From the NCBI GenBank assembly GCA_017632695.1, contig JAGBQS010000151.1, positions 1-15,892 of the forward strand: a DNA stretch of 15,892 bases, written 5' to 3'. Positions 12,737 through 15,892 of this stretch are shown here, in pieces. Each line of letters begins with the position of its first letter. The first letter of the stretch is position 1. A model generated the notes under the pieces. It was not told where the DNA came from. It saw only the letters and a list, made by a program, of their open reading frames with translations, and searched no databases. This DNA is from Bacteroidales bacterium (GTDB taxonomy: Bacteria; Bacteroidota; Bacteroidia; Bacteroidales; UBA3663). The position numbers and the translations under genes were made by a program.

Positions 12737-14005
12737 TCATCCTAAGAACTCGCGGATGAACTGGTCTCTTTCCAAAAGACCCAGGGCTCCCTGGAAGCAG
12801 GCTTCTTCATCGAAGGTCTGCACGTTGTCTGGAACGATGCAGGCAGCATCGCCGGCTTTGTCCGACGGATGGTTCTGCCAGATGGCAAACGGAACAGGGG
12901 TCATCGTGTGGGTGCGGAATTTAATAGGTGTGGGGTGATCCGGCAGAATGGCCACACGAACGGCTTCGTTCCAATGCTCCACTTCGTTCAGAATGGGTCC
13001 TACGCAACGCTGGTCGAGCATTTCAACGCAACGTTTTTTCAGTTCCGGCTCACCGTCGTGTCCGGCTTCGTCCGTTGCTTCCACATGCAGGAAAACAAAG
13101 TCTTTTTCGCGCAGCTCCTGAAGGGCAGCCTTACATTTGCCTTCGTAGTTGGTATCCCACAAACCTGTGGCACCGGGCACTTCTACCTTTTTCAGTCCGC
13201 AATACACTCCGATGCCGAAAATCAGATCGACAGCCGAAATGACAGCACCCGTCTGAATCCGGTTGGGGAACAGTTCGTGCAGGGTCTGCATCTGCGGACG
13301 GTAACCCAGACTCCACGGCCAGATGGAATTGGCTGGATCCTTTCCTTCGGCTATACGTTTGAGGTTGACCGGGTGATTCTTCAGCTTTTCCTGACTCCAC
13401 AGAATCAGTTCCCGAAGCAACTGTGCGGTTTCTTCGGCTTCAGGCGTTTCGGCAACAGGCAGTTCCGGCTCCCAGGGCTGACCGATCTTGTCGTGAGGCG
13501 GTGTGCATCTTACCTGTTTCTTACCTCCCTTGATTTTCAGCAGGTGGCGGTAGCTGACTCCATCGAAAAAGCGGATGCCGCTAACCGGAATGCCTGTTTC
13601 TGTATGGAAGTGTTCCAGTTCCTGATTCAGGTAGCCGATCAGCACGGAGGCTTCTTCGTTCGAGATATTGCCAGCCGAATGATTCTTGATGTTATCGCCT
13701 TCCAGACAGATGATGTTGCAGCGCATGGCCACTTCTCCATCCTCGATGGGAACTTGCATGGACGCTGCTTCCAGCGAGCCGCGACCCTCAAAAACCTTGG
13801 CTACATCGTAGCCTAACAGTCCGAGGTGTGCGATTTCGCTTCCGGGATGGAAGCCTTCGGGAACCGTTACCAGACGACCGTTGATTCCTTCCCGGGCAAT
13901 TCTGTCGATATTCGGCTTTTGGGCTACCTGCAACGGTGTTTTCCCTCCAAAGAGTTCAAGCGGTTCGTCGGCGGCACCGTCGGCCAATATAATAATGTAC
14001 TTCAT
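12737..14005 (-). CDS. aPGAM-family protein, probable homoserine kinase
   Basis: The 422-aa protein belongs to the alkaline-phosphatase superfamily, archaeal-type cofactor-independent phosphoglycerate mutase branch (apgM). Metal and phosphate residues are visible: D9 in ILADGAAD, S56 in GSEIAHLGLLGYD (position of the phosphoserine), D312 and H316 in TDEAGHDG, D356-H357 in LPDHPTP and H366. Generic annotation would be phosphoglycerate mutase. It sits 9 bases after thrA and 69 before thrC, exactly where thrB is expected, and a subfamily of these proteins has been proposed as a non-homologous homoserine kinase in Bacteroides-like genomes. That assignment rests on context plus recalled family knowledge. 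A glycolytic role is the alternative, and some organisms have both. Confidence 0.9.
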   Translation of the reverse strand: MKYIIILADGAADEPLELFGGKTPLQVAQKPNIDRIAREGINGRLVTVPEGFHPGSEIAHLGLLGYDVAKVFEGRGSLEAASMQVPIEDGEVAMRCNIICLEGDNIKNHSAGNISNEEASVLIGYLNQELEHFHTETGIPVSGIRFFDGVSYRHLLKIKGGKKQVRCTPPHDKIGQPWEPELPVAETPEAEETAQLLRELILWSQEKLKNHPVNLKRIAEGKDPANSIWPWSLGYRPQMQTLHELFPNRIQTGAVISAVDLIFGIGVYCGLKKVEVPGATGLWDTNYEGKCKAALQELREKDFVFLHVEATDEAGHDGEPELKKRCVEMLDQRCVGPILNEVEHWNEAVRVAILPDHPTPIKFRTHTMTPVPFAIWQNHPSDKAGDAACIVPDNVQTFDEEACFQGALGLLERDQFIREFLG

Positions 14006-14014
14006 AATTGCTTT

Positions 14015-15892
14015 TTATCGGATGTTGACAATCGAGATGATGTCGGCAAATACTCCGGCTGCCGTAACGGCTGCACCGGCACCGTAGCCCTTGATTTCCA
14101 TCGGCTGTTCCTTGTAGCGGGCGGTAGTCAGCAGAATGACGTTGTTCGAGCCTTCCAGCCTGTAGAACGGGTGCTGGTCGTCCACTTCGCGCAACTCAAC
14201 ACGTGCCTTACCGTCCTCCAATGTGGCAACAAAACGGAACCTGTGACGCTGTTCGGCTGCTTTACGGCGCATTTCTTCAAAGTGGGCGTCCAAGGCAGGG
14301 ATCTTCTCCCAGAACTCGTCCACCGATCCCTCAAAGAATTCGTCCGGAATGAAGAGGTGCTTCTCAACGTCTTCCTTGGAAATCCTGTAGCCGGCTTCGC
14401 GCGACAGGATGACAATCTTTCGGATAACATCGCTTCCGTTCAGGTCCATACGGGGATCGGGTTCTGCATAGCCGGCATCGCGAGCCATCCGGATAGCTTT
14501 GCTCATCGGGATGTCTTCCGAAAGGACATTGAAGATGTAGTTCAGGGTACCGCTCACAACGGCTTCGATCTTCAGGATCTCATCGCCCGAATTGCATAGG
14601 CTGTTGATGGTTGAGATCAGCGGAAGACCTGCACCAACATTAGTCTCGAACAGGTATTTGGAACCGCGCTTGCGTGCCGTACGTTTCAACTGACGGTAGT
14701 TCTCGTAATCGCCGGATGCTGCCACTTTGTTGGCGCAAACCACATTGACGTTGTGCTCCAGCAGCGTCTCATAAATGGAGGCGATGTCGGGTGAAGCCGT
14801 ACAATCGACAAACACGGCATTGAAGATGTTCATCTCGATAATCTTGTCGCGCAGGATTTCGGGCGACGACGGCTCGGTGCTGGCTGCCAGCTGTTCCTCC
14901 CAGTTGGACAGGTCGATGCCTTCGCGTTTCAACAGGCAATGACGGCTGTTCGACAGACCCACAACCGAAAGTTTCAGGTTCCTGTGCTTAAGCAGATAAT
15001 CCTGCTGCTTGCGAATCTGTTCCAACAGGTTCTTTCCCACCAGTCCGACACCGGTCAGGAAGATGTTGAGTACGTTGTAGTCCCACAGGAAGAACGAATC
15101 GTGAATGACGTTGATGGCCTTGCGCAGACTTTCTTTGGTGGTGACAAACGAAATGTTCGTTTCCGATGCACCCTGAGCACAGGCAATCACGTTGATGCCG
15201 TTCTGACCCAGAATACGGAACAGCTTGCCGGCAATACCCGGAGTCTGTTTCATGCGTTCGCCCACAATGGCGATGGTTGCCAGATCATGTTCGGCGGTGA
15301 TGGAGTTGATCTCGCCCATCTCCAGTTCCTTGCTGAATTCGGAACGCAGCAGTTCGGCGGTACGTTCGGCATCTCCGTTCTTGACACCGATGGTCGACGA
15401 GTTCTCCGAAGATGCCTGGCTGACCAGGAAGCACGAAATGCCGTTGTCGGCCAATGTCGAGAAGATGCGTTTGTTGACACCGATGACTCCGACCATGCCC
15501 AATCCCGAAATGGTAACAAGTGCGGTGTCGTTAATCGACGAGATGCCCTTGATGACCTTTCCGCTCACATGCGACGGATTGGAATGAATCAGTGTGCCGG
15601 GAGCCGATGGGTTGAAGGTGTTTTTGATGACTATCGGAATATTCTTGTGATATACCGGGAAGATGGTTGGCGGGTAGATGACTTTGGCACCGAAGTTACA
15701 AAGCTCCATAGCTTCGACGAACGACAGTTCCGGAATGACGTAGGCTCCCGAAATAACACGGGGATCGGCTGTCATGAAGCCGTCCACATCGGTCCAGATT
15801 TCCAGCTGTTCGGCGTTGAGGGCCGATGCTACGATGGCTGCTGTATAGTCCGATCCGCCTCGTCCGAGGTTGGTGACTTCGCCCGTCTGACT
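14015..15892 (-). CDS. thrA: Bifunctional aspartokinase/homoserine dehydrogenase, 5' end outside the window
   Basis: The frame is open to the right window edge, so the start is missing; 625 residues are visible of about 810-820 expected. The visible part begins within the aspartokinase domain, with the NLGRGGSDYTA nucleotide motif at residues 8-18 from the edge. Two ACT-type regulatory domains follow (about 120-275), then the Rossmann loop GVGLVG (281-286) of homoserine dehydrogenase and its catalytic region including ANKVA, ETNVGAGLP and DPRMDLNGSDVIRK. The fused enzyme does steps one and three of threonine and methionine synthesis; the ACT pair suggests feedback by threonine. An internal GTG at 15785 can look like a start but is not, as the kinase domain continues upstream. 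It overlaps none of its neighbours and stops 9 bases before the aPGAM-family gene. Confidence 0.96.
   Translation of the reverse strand, partial: SQTGEVTNLGRGGSDYTAAIVASALNAEQLEIWTDVDGFMTADPRVISGAYVIPELSFVEAMELCNFGAKVIYPPTIFPVYHKNIPIVIKNTFNPSAPGTLIHSNPSHVSGKVIKGISSINDTALVTISGLGMVGVIGVNKRIFSTLADNGISCFLVSQASSENSSTIGVKNGDAERTAELLRSEFSKELEMGEINSITAEHDLATIAIVGERMKQTPGIAGKLFRILGQNGINVIACAQGASETNISFVTTKESLRKAINVIHDSFFLWDYNVLNIFLTGVGLVGKNLLEQIRKQQDYLLKHRNLKLSVVGLSNSRHCLLKREGIDLSNWEEQLAASTEPSSPEILRDKIIEMNIFNAVFVDCTASPDIASIYETLLEHNVNVVCANKVAASGDYENYRQLKRTARKRGSKYLFETNVGAGLPLISTINSLCNSGDEILKIEAVVSGTLNYIFNVLSEDIPMSKAIRMARDAGYAEPDPRMDLNGSDVIRKIVILSREAGYRISKEDVEKHLFIPDEFFEGSVDEFWEKIPALDAHFEEMRRKAAEQRHRFRFVATLEDGKARVELREVDDQHPFYRLEGSNNVILLTTARYKEQPMEIKGYGAGAAVTAAGVFADIISIVNIR

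Noticed and set aside
12869..14599. Two plus-strand open frames (315 and 257 codons) opposite the aPGAM gene and thrA
   Set aside because: Antisense shadows of conserved enzymes; no domains, and no start signals.
15785..15787. GTG as a possible start of thrA
   Set aside because: The frame stays open to the window edge and upstream codons encode the aspartokinase NLGRGGSDYTA motif, so the gene is truncated by the window, not short.

Overview
The window reads as chromosome of an anaerobic gut-type Bacteroidota, most likely Bacteroidales (Bacteroides/Phocaeicola-like). The evidence is promoters of the Bacteroides -33/-7 type (TTTG, about 20 bp, TAnnTTTG), the gene order thrA / aPGAM-family gene / thrC, a flavodiiron protein typical of anaerobes, two tandem deoxynucleoside kinases, and no convincing Shine-Dalgarno sites. 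Species cannot be fixed from the sequence alone. Most genes are ordinary core metabolism; the less explained material is in the intergenic DNA and the small genes.

Layout. Positions 1-257 hold no gene but a chain of short hairpins lying 3' of a 78-aa gene on the minus strand (258-494) that has a textbook Bacteroides promoter. A second small gene on the minus strand (743-883, 46 aa) has its own promoter and a strong hairpin terminator. Next, still on the minus strand, come a XylE-like sugar:H+ symporter and a flavodiiron protein (likely one transcript, symporter first), and before them in transcription order a glutamine-dependent NAD synthetase followed by a 634-aa helical protein of unknown function. 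A divergent promoter region at about 7924-8132 separates nadE from a plus-strand group: ribonuclease Z and two paralogous deoxynucleoside kinases. These converge on a hemolysin III/PAQR membrane protein on the minus strand. The right end is the threonine cluster, transcribed right to left: bifunctional aspartokinase/homoserine dehydrogenase (5' end outside the window), the aPGAM-family gene, and threonine synthase, with the hemolysin III gene possibly as a tail.

How the genes work together. ThrA makes aspartyl phosphate and reduces aspartate semialdehyde to homoserine, and ThrC turns phosphohomoserine into threonine. The missing homoserine kinase step is most economically filled by the aPGAM-family protein between them. 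RNase Z (tRNA 3' maturation) and the kinases (deoxynucleoside salvage) share nucleic-acid metabolism. NadE completes NAD.

Intergenic DNA carries several short repeat systems: in-register decamers plus an imperfect inverted repeat ahead of the symporter, octamers filling the thrC-hemolysin III gap, a GCGAGC(A)n(G)CTCGG element present at both ends of the window, a 22-bp-spaced direct repeat after rnz, and degenerate copies of each kinase gene's 3' end just after its stop codon. No CRISPR array, insertion sequence, prophage, tRNA or rRNA is visible. No clear novel multi-gene system was found.
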